Source: an uncultured Bacteroidota bacterium (GTDB lineage Bacteria > Bacteroidota > Bacteroidia > UKL13-3). From it: a stretch of 64,000 nucleotides of DNA. The first letter of the stretch is position 1. Every line of letters begins with the position of its first letter. The stretch is taken from NCBI GenBank assembly GCA_903850915.1, contig CAINMV010000024.1, positions 23,577 to 87,576 of the forward strand, read 5' to 3'. Positions 52,534 through 60,449 of the stretch are shown in pieces. The notes below the pieces were generated by a model, which saw only the letters and a list, made by a program, of their open reading frames with translations, did no database searches and was not told where the DNA came from. The position numbers and the translations under genes are program-made.

Positions 52534-53958
52534 TTAGAGCATTGTTTTTTGGCACACAAATTCGGTAATTCTAAACTCACCTGACTCCTTAATTGCTTTA
52601 AAGCCACCATCAACATCAATAAGATTATTATAACCCCTTGCCCTTAAAATAGAAACAAAAGCCATTGACCGGTATCCTGCTGCGCAATGAACAAAATAGG
52701 TTTTATTTTTATCAATTCTCTGCATGCTTTCATTAATATAATCGAGCGGTGCATTTATAGCATTCGTAATATGTTCAGAATCATATTCACTCTTTTTTCG
52801 GACATCCAAAATATTAATGTTGGAATCTTTCAACTCCGCAGTGGCAAATTCATTCACTGTGATAGTGTTAATGGTATCCACCTCCCTTTCCGCCTTCAAC
52901 CAAGTTTCAAAACCTCCTTCTAAAAATCCGATACAATAATCATAACCAACACGCGCTAGACGTGTGATCACCTCCTCTTCCCTTCCCGTCTCTGTTACCA
53001 GAAGGATTTTCTGATTTAAATCGGCCACTAAAGTTCCAACCCAAACTGCGAAGCTTCCATCGATACCAATATTAATGGAATTAGGTATAAAACCCTTTGC
53101 AAAATCTTGAGCCCTTCGTGTATCTATTATTAACGCTTGACTTTCGTTGGCAAGTATTTCAAACGCTTCTGCTGAAAAGCCTTTTGCACCTCTTTCTATC
53201 ACCGCATCAAAATTATCATATCCATTAATGTTCATTAACACATTCTTTGGGAAATATCCAGGAGGAGGCATGAGTCCATTAAGCAACTCTTTTATAAATT
53301 CCGACTTGGTGAGATTTGTCTGTAATGCATAATTTGTCGCCTTTTGGTGACCCAAGGTATCCTGAGTTTCCTTGCTCATATTTTTACCACACGCACTGCC
53401 GGCTCCATGCGCAGGATATACAATAATATCATCGTGAAGAGGCATTATTTTATTTTTCAAAGAATAATATAAATGTTCTGCCAATTTCTCTTGCGTTAAT
53501 TCTGCAATAACATGCTGCGCTAAATCAGGACGACCTACATCTCCAATAAACAAAGTATCTCCACTAAAAAGTGCCGTTTCCTTTCCTTTCTCATCCTTCA
53601 ATAAAAAACAGCTACTTTCCATGGTATGCCCAGGGGTATGCAATAACTTTATAGTGGCCATTCCCAAATTAAATTCCTGCCCATCTTCACCTACAACACA
53701 ATCAAAACCGGTCTTCATGGATGTGGGTCCATAAACAATGGATGCACCAGTCTTCTTAGCCAGGTCAACATGCCCTGATACGAAGTCGGCATGAAAATGC
53801 GTTTCAAAGATGAATTTTATTTTCGCTCCCCTCTTTTCCGCCATGTCAATATAAGGTTGTACCTCACGCAGTGGATCAATAATTGCCGCTTCGCCCTGAC
53901 TTTCGATATAATACGCGCCTTGCGCTAAACAGCCAGTATAAATTTGTTCTACTTTCAT
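52534..53958 (-). CDS. MBL-fold persulfide dioxygenase-like protein with two rhodanese domains
   Basis: The 474-residue fusion has an MBL domain with iron-ligand motifs THFHADFVSGH (His54, His56, Asp58), HTPGHT (His111), SGDTLF (Asp134) and YPAHG (His184), as in ETHE1-type persulfide dioxygenases. Phe59 replaces the His expected in binuclear MBL enzymes, which fits a single iron. The first rhodanese domain (about 265-360) lacks the catalytic Cys (loop TETGREEE); the second (about 368-465) has it (HCAAGYRS, Cys425). The layout resembles CstB-type enzymes that oxidise persulfides. It is the first gene of the sulfur operon, and a truncated paralogue is at 2-409. Confidence 0.87.
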   Translation of the reverse strand: MKVEQIYTGCLAQGAYYIESQGEAAIIDPLREVQPYIDMAEKRGAKIKFIFETHFHADFVSGHVDLAKKTGASIVYGPTSMKTGFDCVVGEDGQEFNLGMATIKLLHTPGHTMESSCFLLKDEKGKETALFSGDTLFIGDVGRPDLAQHVIAELTQEKLAEHLYYSLKNKIMPLHDDIIVYPAHGAGSACGKNMSKETQDTLGHQKATNYALQTNLTKSEFIKELLNGLMPPPGYFPKNVLMNINGYDNFDAVIERGAKGFSAEAFEILANESQALIIDTRRAQDFAKGFIPNSINIGIDGSFAVWVGTLVADLNQKILLVTETGREEEVITRLARVGYDYCIGFLEGGFETWLKAEREVDTINTITVNEFATAELKDSNINILDVRKKSEYDSEHITNAINAPLDYINESMQRIDKNKTYFVHCAAGYRSMAFVSILRARGYNNLIDVDGGFKAIKESGEFRITEFVCQKTML

Positions 53959-54002
53959 TTTGAATAGCTAATTTATTTTAAAATTGCATTGTTAATTCTA
54001 CG

Positions 54003-54010
54003 CAAATTTA
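54003..54010 (-). promoter_or_regulatory. Alternative minus-7 box TAAATTTG for the sulfur operon
   Basis: The minus-strand TAAATTTG is 44 nt before the MBL start. It is weaker support than the box at 54084, which is spaced with the dyad. Confidence 0.3.
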
Positions 54011-54083
54011 AAGTGTGCTGCCTGATAACGCTATGACTTTCGTCATTTGCTTTGTGCTTTTTTGTATCATTCATTTTATGGTT

Positions 54084-54091
54084 CAAAATTA
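54084..54091 (-). promoter_or_regulatory. Minus-7 box TAATTTTG for the MBL-rhodanese operon
   Basis: The minus-strand TAATTTTG starts exactly 30 nt from the GCAAC-N4-GTTAC dyad, the same offset as in the DUF2892 operon. The predicted transcript start near 54079 would give a leader of about 120 nt. Confidence 0.55.
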
Positions 54092-54113
54092 CTACCCTTT
54101 GCATTCAAAAAAA

Positions 54114-54127
54114 GCAACAAATGTTAC
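54114..54127. promoter_or_regulatory. Crp/Fnr-type dyad GCAAC-AAAT-GTTAC
   Basis: A 14-bp imperfect inverted repeat in the 5-N4-5 form used by FNR-type regulators, followed by ATAA. Its twin is at 55362-55375. Its centre falls at about -41.5 from the predicted transcript start, the classical class II activator position. Confidence 0.6.
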
Positions 54128-54137
54128 ATAACTGTAA

Positions 54138-54734
54138 TTATTTTATTGCCGTAAATTGAATTAACGATGCTAAACCTTGGTGGTAAGGCCCTTCGTCGAT
54201 TTCCATATCACATGTTTCAACTTCCATTGAATGAAGCTGATTAAAATCTTCCCTTAAGACGTCGTCAGAAAAAAGCATATTGAGCTCCTTAGGTCCGCCC
54301 GATTTTTTACCGAGTTGGGCGTTAGAAAATCCGATTACAATAAGAATACCACCGGGCTTTAAAAATGGGATGATTCTACGAAAACTCTTTTGTCGAATTT
54401 CATCTGGAAGATGTGAAAAAATCAGAGCAATTACATCGAAGTGATTCTCCGGATAATTAGAATCCACAAAGGAGTTCACCGTATATTTTATTTCAACATT
54501 ATTCTTTAAAGCTAGTATTTCTGACTTCTGCTTTCCACTAGTTGTTATATCGAAAGCACTTACATCCCAGCCCCTCGTTGCACAAAAAACAGCATTCCTT
54601 CCCTCGCCCTCTGCTGGAAAAAGAATTTTACCTGATGGCATTTTTTCGATTAACCTCTTCAGTAAAACGTTAGGATAAAGTCCATATGCGAATTCCTCTG
54701 AAGCATATCTTTGATTCCAAAACTCTTGATTCAT
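54138..54734 (-). CDS. Class I SAM-dependent methyltransferase (TehB-like)
   Basis: The 198-residue protein has the SAM-binding fold with LFPAEGEGRNAVFCATRGW (motif I), VSAFDITTSGKQKSE, and FDVIALIFSHLPDE. It resembles small TehB/thiopurine-type methyltransferases that methylate soft nucleophiles such as tellurite, selenium or thiols. Its ATG overlaps the TauE stop (ATGA), so it is the last gene of the DUF2892-TauE-methyltransferase operon. Thiol or sulfide methylation would fit the region, but the substrate is inferred. Confidence 0.82.
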   Translation of the reverse strand: MNQEFWNQRYASEEFAYGLYPNVLLKRLIEKMPSGKILFPAEGEGRNAVFCATRGWDVSAFDITTSGKQKSEILALKNNVEIKYTVNSFVDSNYPENHFDVIALIFSHLPDEIRQKSFRRIIPFLKPGGILIVIGFSNAQLGKKSGGPKELNMLFSDDVLREDFNQLHSMEVETCDMEIDEGPYHQGLASLIQFTAIK

Positions 54735-55102
54735 TTGTCGATAAACAAAATTTTAAATGCAATAATTATCAGTAGCAGGGCAAATGCTTTTTTTAACATG
54801 TCCACTGGAATTTGCAATGCAAATTTTGCCCCAAAATAGCCACCAATAAAGAAAAAAGCCGCCAATAGCAACGCTGCCTTAACATCAACAAACCCCTTTG
54901 AGTAATATTGCCAGGCTGCTAATGCACCAACTGGAAGCACCATCATTATTAATGTTGTACCTTGCGCTAATTGCTGGGGGAAGCCCAAAAACAACACCAA
55001 TGCAGGAATAATTACTATAGCACCTCCAATACCAAGTAAACCACTCAGCAATCCGGCCGCCACGCCAATTAAGGCAATGATGATGGCGTGTTGAATTTCC
55101 AT
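54731..55102 (-). CDS. TauE/SafE-family transporter, half-length
   Basis: The 123-residue protein has four hydrophobic segments and the TauE/SafE pattern GLLSGLLGIGGAIVIIPALV near residue 15 and GGYFGAKFALQI later. Full family members have about 240-270 residues and two such halves, so this protein probably works as a homodimer or with another half. The family exports sulfite, sulfoacetate or other sulfur compounds; in cst-type loci TauE accompanies the persulfide enzymes. The start at 55102 is chosen because it follows the upstream stop by 4 nt. Confidence 0.85.
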   Translation of the reverse strand: MEIQHAIIIALIGVAAGLLSGLLGIGGAIVIIPALVLFLGFPQQLAQGTTLIMMVLPVGALAAWQYYSKGFVDVKAALLLAAFFFIGGYFGAKFALQIPVDMLKKAFALLLIIIAFKILFIDK

Positions 55103-55106
55103 CGTA

Positions 55107-55310
55107 TTACTCTTTTTTTCGGGTTGAAATACCAAATGGAAGATACAACGGACAAAAAGCAATGAAGCCTGTTAATAAAAAAACACAAGCAAGAACTAGC
55201 AATACTATGCCTAGAGTTCCTGAAATAACGTTTGTAAAAAAAAGTGTTGCGATGATAATAGCCACCAGAATCCGTATAGCACGGTCGGTGTTACCCATAT
55301 TTTGTTTCAT
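55107..55310 (-). CDS. DUF2892-family small membrane protein
   Basis: The 67-residue protein starts with MKQNMGNTDRAIRILVAIII and has two transmembrane segments (about 11-28 and 32-52) and the conserved CPLYLPFGIST end. The family is known from YgaP-type proteins, where such segments are fused to rhodanese domains. It is the first gene of the TauE-methyltransferase operon. The ATG at 55310 is preferred to one 24 nt upstream by distance to the minus-7 box. Confidence 0.82.
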   Translation of the reverse strand: MKQNMGNTDRAIRILVAIIIATLFFTNVISGTLGIVLLVLACVFLLTGFIAFCPLYLPFGISTRKKE

Positions 55311-55331
55311 GATGATATAATTTATTTGAAA

Positions 55332-55339
55332 CAAAGATG
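55332..55339 (-). promoter_or_regulatory. Minus-7-like box CATCTTTG for the DUF2892-TauE operon
   Basis: On the minus strand CATCTTTG differs by one base from TAnnTTTG. It lies 30 nt from the dyad at 55362, the same offset as in the MBL operon, and predicts a start near 55327. Confidence 0.45.
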
Positions 55340-55361
55340 GCGATTAATAAAATAGCATTTA

Positions 55362-55375
55362 GCAACATTTGTTAC
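55362..55375. promoter_or_regulatory. Crp/Fnr-type dyad GCAAC-ATTT-GTTAC
   Basis: A 5-N4-5 inverted repeat between the Crp/Fnr gene and the DUF2892 operon. Flanking bases match its twin at 54114-54127 (GTTACATAA in both). Confidence 0.6.
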
Positions 55376-55404
55376 ATAAGGTCAACGAATGTTTTTGACG
55401 AAAA

Positions 55405-56028
55405 CTAATTTAACACAATTTTATTTCTACCAAGTTTCACAATGCCCTCTTCTTCCATTTGCTTGAGCAGCCTGGAAACAACCACCCTCACAGTGCCGAG
55501 TTCGTTAGCAATTTGCTCATGCGTTACGTTAAGTGTATTGCTTTTAGTGTGTTCTACTTTTAATTTTATCAGATTCAGCAGTCGCTCATCTGCCTTTTTA
55601 AAGGCAACGGCATTGATCACCTCCAGTAACTCTTCGAAACGCTTGTGGTATAAACGAAAAATATAATCCAACCATTGTGGGTATTCTTTAATTAATAAGC
55701 TCACCTTATCGATCGGAATAAAAAGAATTTCTGTATCCTCTTCGGCTACGGCCTTTACTTTACTTGTTTCTTGATGCATCCCACCTAGAAAAGACATGAT
55801 GCAACTTTCCCCAGCGTTGATATAGTAAAGTAGTATTTCTCTTCCATCGTCATCTGTGCGCATTACACGCATACTTCCTTGGGTTACAATCGGTATCGAG
55901 TTAATATAACCCTCCTCATTAAGAATAATATCACCTTCATGAAACTTTTTGGCTATACCAAAACCCGAGAGTTTTTCGCGTATTTCAGGTGACGATTTAA
56001 ATTCAGCAATGTTTAACAACCGATCCAT
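55405..56028 (-). CDS. Crp/Fnr-family transcriptional regulator
   Basis: The 207-residue protein has an N-terminal cyclic-nucleotide-binding-like domain (about 15-125, with FHEGDIILNEEG, RVMRTDDDGREILLYYINAGE and SCIMSFLGG) and a C-terminal winged helix-turn-helix with THEQIANELGTVRVVVSRLLKQM. There is no N-terminal cysteine cluster for an iron-sulfur FNR centre, so the signal may be a ligand or a thiol state (Cys residues near SCIMS). The start at 56028 is chosen because a TATATTCG box ends 4 nt upstream of it. It is the likely regulator of the two operons downstream. Confidence 0.9.
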   Translation of the reverse strand: MDRLLNIAEFKSSPEIREKLSGFGIAKKFHEGDIILNEEGYINSIPIVTQGSMRVMRTDDDGREILLYYINAGESCIMSFLGGMHQETSKVKAVAEEDTEILFIPIDKVSLLIKEYPQWLDYIFRLYHKRFEELLEVINAVAFKKADERLLNLIKLKVEHTKSNTLNVTHEQIANELGTVRVVVSRLLKQMEEEGIVKLGRNKIVLN

Positions 56029-56032
56029 GTTA

Positions 56033-56040
56033 CGAATATA
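56033..56040 (-). promoter_or_regulatory. Minus-7 box TATATTCG for the Crp/Fnr gene
   Basis: The minus-strand TATATTCG ends 4 nt before the ATG at 56028 and lies within the reading frame that would begin at 56043. Confidence 0.5.
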
Positions 56041-56104
56041 CAATTTGCGAGTTTGAAAGTGGGGGTGAAACGACAGTCTTAACCATTCATTTAAAATGAC
56101 AACA

Positions 56105-57727
56105 CTACTGTTTGGTCCATTTCAAAGTTTGCGTTCCTGTTGCCGAGTTTATTCGAATAAAATAAACTCCAGAAGTTAACAAATCTAAATTAAGAATATT
56201 ATCACCTTCGCGAACATCAAATTGCTTAACTATATTTCCGTACAAATCTGTGATTTCTGCTTCGGAGGAAGAGACAGCAAGGAGGTGTAAGTTAGCATTG
56301 CTAGGATTGGGGAAAATCAAAAACAATTTCGTATTCTTGTAGGTTGCCTTTATCGCATTGTAAAGCAAGGTGGAACTAGGTATGGTATCTAATTTCAAAT
56401 GCCACCCAGGATTTATACAGCAACCAGAATAAGCACCGCGATAGGACCAATCGAAAATGTTATTATTAAAATCCTTATCCCATTGGCTTGAGTTTTGGAG
56501 GACTGCTGATGGAGTGAATGATCCTTTTAACTTCCCTGATTGAGGATACAAATCCAACATAGCGAGAGATGTGTTTGCAGACAAAACATAATTCCCGGCA
56601 CTTTGGTAATCGGAAGTAATGTTATTTAGGCTATCAACAAAGTTGGTGATCGGCTGTGAAGCAAAAACAGCATTAGCGTAACAATATTGATTGAAAGAGG
56701 TATTGGGATTATATAAACGCAAACCACCCGATGAATTTGCTACCCAAATTGTATTTTGGAATACCTTAATGTCTTGCGGACTAACACCATTTTGCGGTGC
56801 AATATATAAGGCTCTGAAGCCAATTGGGTCGAAATGATTAACAAAGATGTTATGATAAATACTGATATTTCCTGTACCTTGAAAGAGCGCCTCCACAGGA
56901 TTATTATAAAAGAAATTTCCATATATCTCATACCTATCTTTAGCCCCCCACCCTATTGTTGGGAAACCACCTACTAATAAATTAGGCCTGGCATTAGCTG
57001 CAAAAGAAGACGAGGAGTCCTTTGTAAAAACGTTATAACATATTGTCGTTTTTCCATCTACTTTTGTTTCTGGAAAAGAGTCACGTACGCCATTAAATTG
57101 ATGTTTAATTTCAACATTATAGCCAATCGTGTTTGCGATATAATTATTCTCAATTAACCCATTCACAAACGGTCTTGTTCCATCGGAATTCCCAAGATAT
57201 AGTCCTGTTCCTGCGCCTAAAATACGATTCTTTCGTATTATCCAATCCCAAGCACTACATTTTGTGCTAATCGCAACTGTATTTTGGTTATTTCCATAGT
57301 TAATAATATTTAAATATTCGAGGGTTATATGGTGAGCAAAGTTACCCACGGTGCCTTCGGCCTTCACTGCGTCCACAGCAATATTTTGACCATCGAGCTG
57401 CATATTTTTAATAGTTAAATATGAGCATTTGGTAATGCTTACAGTATTACAACACACTTGAGCCTGAAAAATTGTTGAATATAAACTAGCACTACCCATT
57501 ATAACTATTGGAGATGCTGCGATGCCATTAACTCCATTTAAGGTTAAACTATTTTTGTAGATTCCTGCACTTAAATAAAGGGTGTCGCCAGATACTAACG
57601 CTGTTAGAAAATTGGTGTAGTTTGAAGAATTTGCAACAATAAATTTAGCATTTGCTTTTACACTTGATAGAAACATTATTACTAACACCAAACAACTTAA
57701 AACAAGGTGCTTTTTTGAATTTTTCAT
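56105..57727 (-). CDS. Secreted right-handed beta-helix protein with T9SS type A sorting domain
   Basis: The 540-residue protein has a signal peptide (about 1-28, ending VKANA) and a parallel beta-helix region (about 30-350) with DTLYLSAGIYKNSLTLNGVNG, TIKNMQLDGQN and the repeated NxxIxNN-type strands of the pectate-lyase/poly(beta-D-mannuronate) group. The last 75 residues (IFPNPSNANLHLLAV ... TSGVYFIRINS ... LKWTKQ) are a type A sorting signal. The upstream ATG (57844) lies in a hydrophobic stretch overlapping the M23 gene and is rejected. Lyase activity is possible but no catalytic residues could be assigned. Confidence 0.83.
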   Translation of the reverse strand: MKNSKKHLVLSCLVLVIMFLSSVKANAKFIVANSSNYTNFLTALVSGDTLYLSAGIYKNSLTLNGVNGIAASPIVIMGSASLYSTIFQAQVCCNTVSITKCSYLTIKNMQLDGQNIAVDAVKAEGTVGNFAHHITLEYLNIINYGNNQNTVAISTKCSAWDWIIRKNRILGAGTGLYLGNSDGTRPFVNGLIENNYIANTIGYNVEIKHQFNGVRDSFPETKVDGKTTICYNVFTKDSSSSFAANARPNLLVGGFPTIGWGAKDRYEIYGNFFYNNPVEALFQGTGNISIYHNIFVNHFDPIGFRALYIAPQNGVSPQDIKVFQNTIWVANSSGGLRLYNPNTSFNQYCYANAVFASQPITNFVDSLNNITSDYQSAGNYVLSANTSLAMLDLYPQSGKLKGSFTPSAVLQNSSQWDKDFNNNIFDWSYRGAYSGCCINPGWHLKLDTIPSSTLLYNAIKATYKNTKLFLIFPNPSNANLHLLAVSSSEAEITDLYGNIVKQFDVREGDNILNLDLLTSGVYFIRINSATGTQTLKWTKQ

Positions 57728-57795
57728 TGGCAAGAAAAAAGTACACGTAAAAAGCATAAGTAAAAAGAGAGTCGATATAAATAAAGGATGATGAG

Positions 57796-58677
57796 TTAGA
57801 AAACCATAAAGTGTTCTGGATTTACTGCCAATCCATCCTCCCAAAGTTCGAAATGTAGATGAGCACCTGTTGTGAGTTCACCTGAGTTTCCGACAATCGC
57901 TATTGCATCGCCTGCCTTAACAAAGTCACCTGTCTTTTTAAATAATACGGCGTTATGTTTGTATATAGATACTGTGTTGTTATAATGTTGCACAGCCATA
58001 ACATTTCCTGTTGATGGGTTCCACGTTGCAAATATTACAGTTCCATCTAATGTTGCCCTTACAGTTTCGTTCGGTTTCGTAACAATGTCAATAGCATAGT
58101 GTTCTTCCTTTGCATCGAACTTTTGAGAGATGGTTCCTTTTACTGGAGGCAGATAGAGGTAACCAGCTGCAGTTCTGGCACCAATAGTATTGGGTGCTGC
58201 ATTCTGCGAGAGTGTGTATTTATCTCCTTTTTCAACCACATCTCGAATAGCCAATTCATTACTTGATGGTGGTATGGCATTGTTGTTGTCGCCACTTGGT
58301 TTAACCTGTTTCGGTTGAGCTGGTGCAGTTTGGTCAATACTATCATTAAAAACTTTACGAATAGAATTTAACAAATCGTCACGCATACGAATCTCATTTT
58401 CTAAGGAATCTATTCGAAGCATCTGAGTTTGAAGTCTATTCTTGATGTTGATATCGTTACATCCTGGCAAATAATCCTTTACTGGAGTAAATACAATTAA
58501 TGCAATACCTGCGAAAATCAAAAGCACGGTGAGTGAACTTAACGTAATAAATACATTTAGTCGCGTTAATGAAAACGACATCTTTTCTTCAAACGTTGTG
58601 TCGTTCATTATCACAATACGATAACGAGACCTTAGATTTCGAAACAATCTTTGCCAATAGGGTTTTTTAGTTTCCAT
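57796..58677 (-). CDS. M23-family peptidoglycan DD-metallopeptidase
   Basis: The 293-residue protein has a cytoplasmic basic start, one transmembrane helix (about 38-60), a coiled-coil region (about 75-110) and a LytM/M23 domain (about 175-290). It has EHYAIDIVTKPNETV for the first metal ligands (His and Asp) and GAHLHFELWEDG for the second. It probably cuts stem peptide cross-links or acts with amidases at division. The ATG at 58677 overlaps the coaE stop by 11 nt, so the two are coupled; a longer frame starting at 58698 is less likely. Confidence 0.9.
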   Translation of the reverse strand: METKKPYWQRLFRNLRSRYRIVIMNDTTFEEKMSFSLTRLNVFITLSSLTVLLIFAGIALIVFTPVKDYLPGCNDINIKNRLQTQMLRIDSLENEIRMRDDLLNSIRKVFNDSIDQTAPAQPKQVKPSGDNNNAIPPSSNELAIRDVVEKGDKYTLSQNAAPNTIGARTAAGYLYLPPVKGTISQKFDAKEEHYAIDIVTKPNETVRATLDGTVIFATWNPSTGNVMAVQHYNNTVSIYKHNAVLFKKTGDFVKAGDAIAIVGNSGELTTGAHLHFELWEDGLAVNPEHFMVF

Positions 58678-59275
58678 AGAATTCTGTTTTGCTAACAATT
58701 AATTCGTGCAATGCAACTATCTGAGGTAACAGCAGATCATCATCCGTGTTTTTGATGACCCATGCAGAACGTTTTATCTTTTCGTCATCAGTCCATTGAC
58801 GATTAATAATATCCAGCACCTCTTTGCGCAATTTTCCATCACGTTTGATTACTCGTTCGATTCGCGTTTCCAAAGGCGCCACCATACAAACAATAAAATC
58901 AAGTGACTTGTAACTGTCACTTTCAAAAACCAATGCTGCTTCCTTAACAACAAAAGGATAGTTACTCTTTCTCATCTGCTTGCACCAATCGTCGAAGTGC
59001 TTAAGAATATAGGGGTGTGTAATACGATTTAAATCCGCTAATGCCTCTTTATTTTGAAATATCTGTTTACGAATAAATGTTTTATTCAATCCGGCAGGCG
59101 TATAAGACTTCCTACCAAACCGATCAACAATTTTAACCTGAATTTCATGGTTAGTATTAATTAAAAAAGCAGCCATGGTATCAGCATAATATACTGGCAC
59201 CTGTTGGCTTTCAAAATATTGACATGCGACACTCTTCCCACTTCCAATACCACCAGTGATGCCAATGCGTAACAT
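58667..59275 (-). CDS. coaE: Dephospho-CoA kinase
   Basis: Last step of coenzyme A synthesis, phosphorylating the ribose 3'-hydroxyl. The 202-residue P-loop kinase has GITGGIGSGKS at the N-terminus, VYYADTMAAFL, NRITHPYI and the lid segment around RVIKRDGKLRKE. It is full length. It is followed by the M23 peptidase gene with an 11-nt overlap and preceded by yajC. Confidence 0.95.
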   Translation of the reverse strand: MLRIGITGGIGSGKSVACQYFESQQVPVYYADTMAAFLINTNHEIQVKIVDRFGRKSYTPAGLNKTFIRKQIFQNKEALADLNRITHPYILKHFDDWCKQMRKSNYPFVVKEAALVFESDSYKSLDFIVCMVAPLETRIERVIKRDGKLRKEVLDIINRQWTDDEKIKRSAWVIKNTDDDLLLPQIVALHELIVSKTEFYGN

Positions 59276-59308
59276 ATAGAATTTAACTACTGAAAACCAG
59301 TAGCTTTA

Positions 59309-59629
59309 TTATTTGTTTTTAGGATATGTAGCTATGGTGTTCTCCGATGAAATGGCAGCACGCTCTAACTTCATTTTTCCATTTTCCATTTCAATGACAA
59401 TGGTTTTCTCATCCATTTCCGAAATCTTACCATGAATTCCACTAATCGTAACTATTCTATCACCCTTTTGAATTCCGTCTTGGAACATGCGTTGTTCTTT
59501 TTGTTTCTTTGTTTGTGGGCGTATCATAAAAAAATACATCACCACTACGATGCCAATTAATAATGCCGGCTGCACCCAAGCTGCCATTCCTGCTGGAGCT
59601 TGTGCCCCTTGTAAAATAAGATGTAACAT
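59309..59629 (-). CDS. yajC: Preprotein translocase subunit YajC
   Basis: The 106-residue protein has one N-terminal transmembrane segment (about 20-40) with MYFFMIRPQTKKQKEQR right after it, then RIVTISGIHGKISEMDEKTIVIEMENG, which is the YajC signature. YajC associates with SecDF. It lies 33 nt upstream of coaE in a likely operon. Confidence 0.94.
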   Translation of the reverse strand: MLHLILQGAQAPAGMAAWVQPALLIGIVVVMYFFMIRPQTKKQKEQRMFQDGIQKGDRIVTISGIHGKISEMDEKTIVIEMENGKMKLERAAISSENTIATYPKNK

Positions 59630-59678
59630 AATTTTTGTATTAATTAAATTTTGTTTTTAAAATCGGAGCGTTGATAGT

Positions 59679-60140
59679 CTATTTGCCTCCAACAACTTTT
59701 ACCACACCATGAAACATTACCTTGCGTGCAGCTGGAACGCAGTTTGTTGAAATAAACACTTCTTTTGTAATTTCATTCTGTTTGCCATTGCTGTCAAATT
59801 GAACATCAATATATCCTGATTCTCCAGAACGTATCGGCTGCTTTGGCCAATTTGGAATAGTACATCCGCAAGAGGCGGTGCAGTTGTTAATGATTAAATC
59901 GGACTTGCCGGTATTTGTAAATTTATAGGAGAAATTTATCACCTCGCCTTGCTGGATAGTCCCAAAATCATGATTTTCCTCTTCAAACTTCATGTCAGCC
60001 ATAACATCAGAATTAGTTCCATCTGGAATGGCGTTATTATTCATCGTTCCCGTATTCATTTTTTTGTTTTTGAAAAGGTTATCGCATTGCGAAAAAAACA
60101 TCATTCCAAATAATGCACACACGCATAAAAAATATTTCAT
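59679..60140 (-). CDS. DUF1573-domain lipoprotein
   Basis: The 153-residue protein has a lipoprotein-type signal (GMMFFSQCDN, Cys near 19) and a DUF1573 Ig-like domain (about 50-150) with NHDFGTIQQGEVINFSYKFTN, NCTASCGCTIPNWPK and VMFHGVVKV. The family is abundant in Bacteroidota and its role is not known. It is followed 49 nt downstream by yajC. The upstream box TAACTTCG at 60166-60173 lies 25 nt before its start. Confidence 0.85.
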   Translation of the reverse strand: MKYFLCVCALFGMMFFSQCDNLFKNKKMNTGTMNNNAIPDGTNSDVMADMKFEEENHDFGTIQQGEVINFSYKFTNTGKSDLIINNCTASCGCTIPNWPKQPIRSGESGYIDVQFDSNGKQNEITKEVFISTNCVPAARKVMFHGVVKVVGGK

Positions 60141-60165
60141 AATACGAATTATATTAAAATAAGTG

Positions 60166-60173
60166 CGAAGTTA
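60166..60173 (-). promoter_or_regulatory. Minus-7 box TAACTTCG for the DUF1573 gene
   Basis: The minus-strand TAACTTCG lies 25 nt before the ATG at 60140. Confidence 0.35.
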
Positions 60174-60177
60174 CGAA

Positions 60178-60423
60178 TTAGTTTTCCGTTTTGGGTTTTT
60201 CGCTTGTTAAAAATATAACAATTGCTAGTACAGCAAAATTAATAATAACCACTGGAGCCACGGCCTTTAATTGTTCTGTGCTGTTGTTGGTGCCTTCGCT
60301 AAGTATATAAAATGCAGATGTTACATCGGCGAAGCTAATAAAATAACAAAACCACCCCCAAAAGTGCGATGGGATATAAAAATACTCCCCTTTCGACTTT
60401 TTAAACCAGATTGGAAACTTCAT
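60178..60423 (-). CDS. Small membrane protein of unknown function
   Basis: An 81-residue protein with a basic N-terminus (MKFPIWFKKSKGEYFYIPSHFWGW) and two hydrophobic segments (about 24-42 and 57-73). I do not recognise a family; related small proteins sit between truA and other genes in Bacteroidota. It starts 26 nt after the truA stop and is probably co-transcribed with it. Confidence 0.6.
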   Translation of the reverse strand: MKFPIWFKKSKGEYFYIPSHFWGWFCYFISFADVTSAFYILSEGTNNSTEQLKAVAPVVIINFAVLAIVIFLTSEKPKTEN

Positions 60424-60449
60424 AGAAAACTGAGATATTAAATTTTGAA

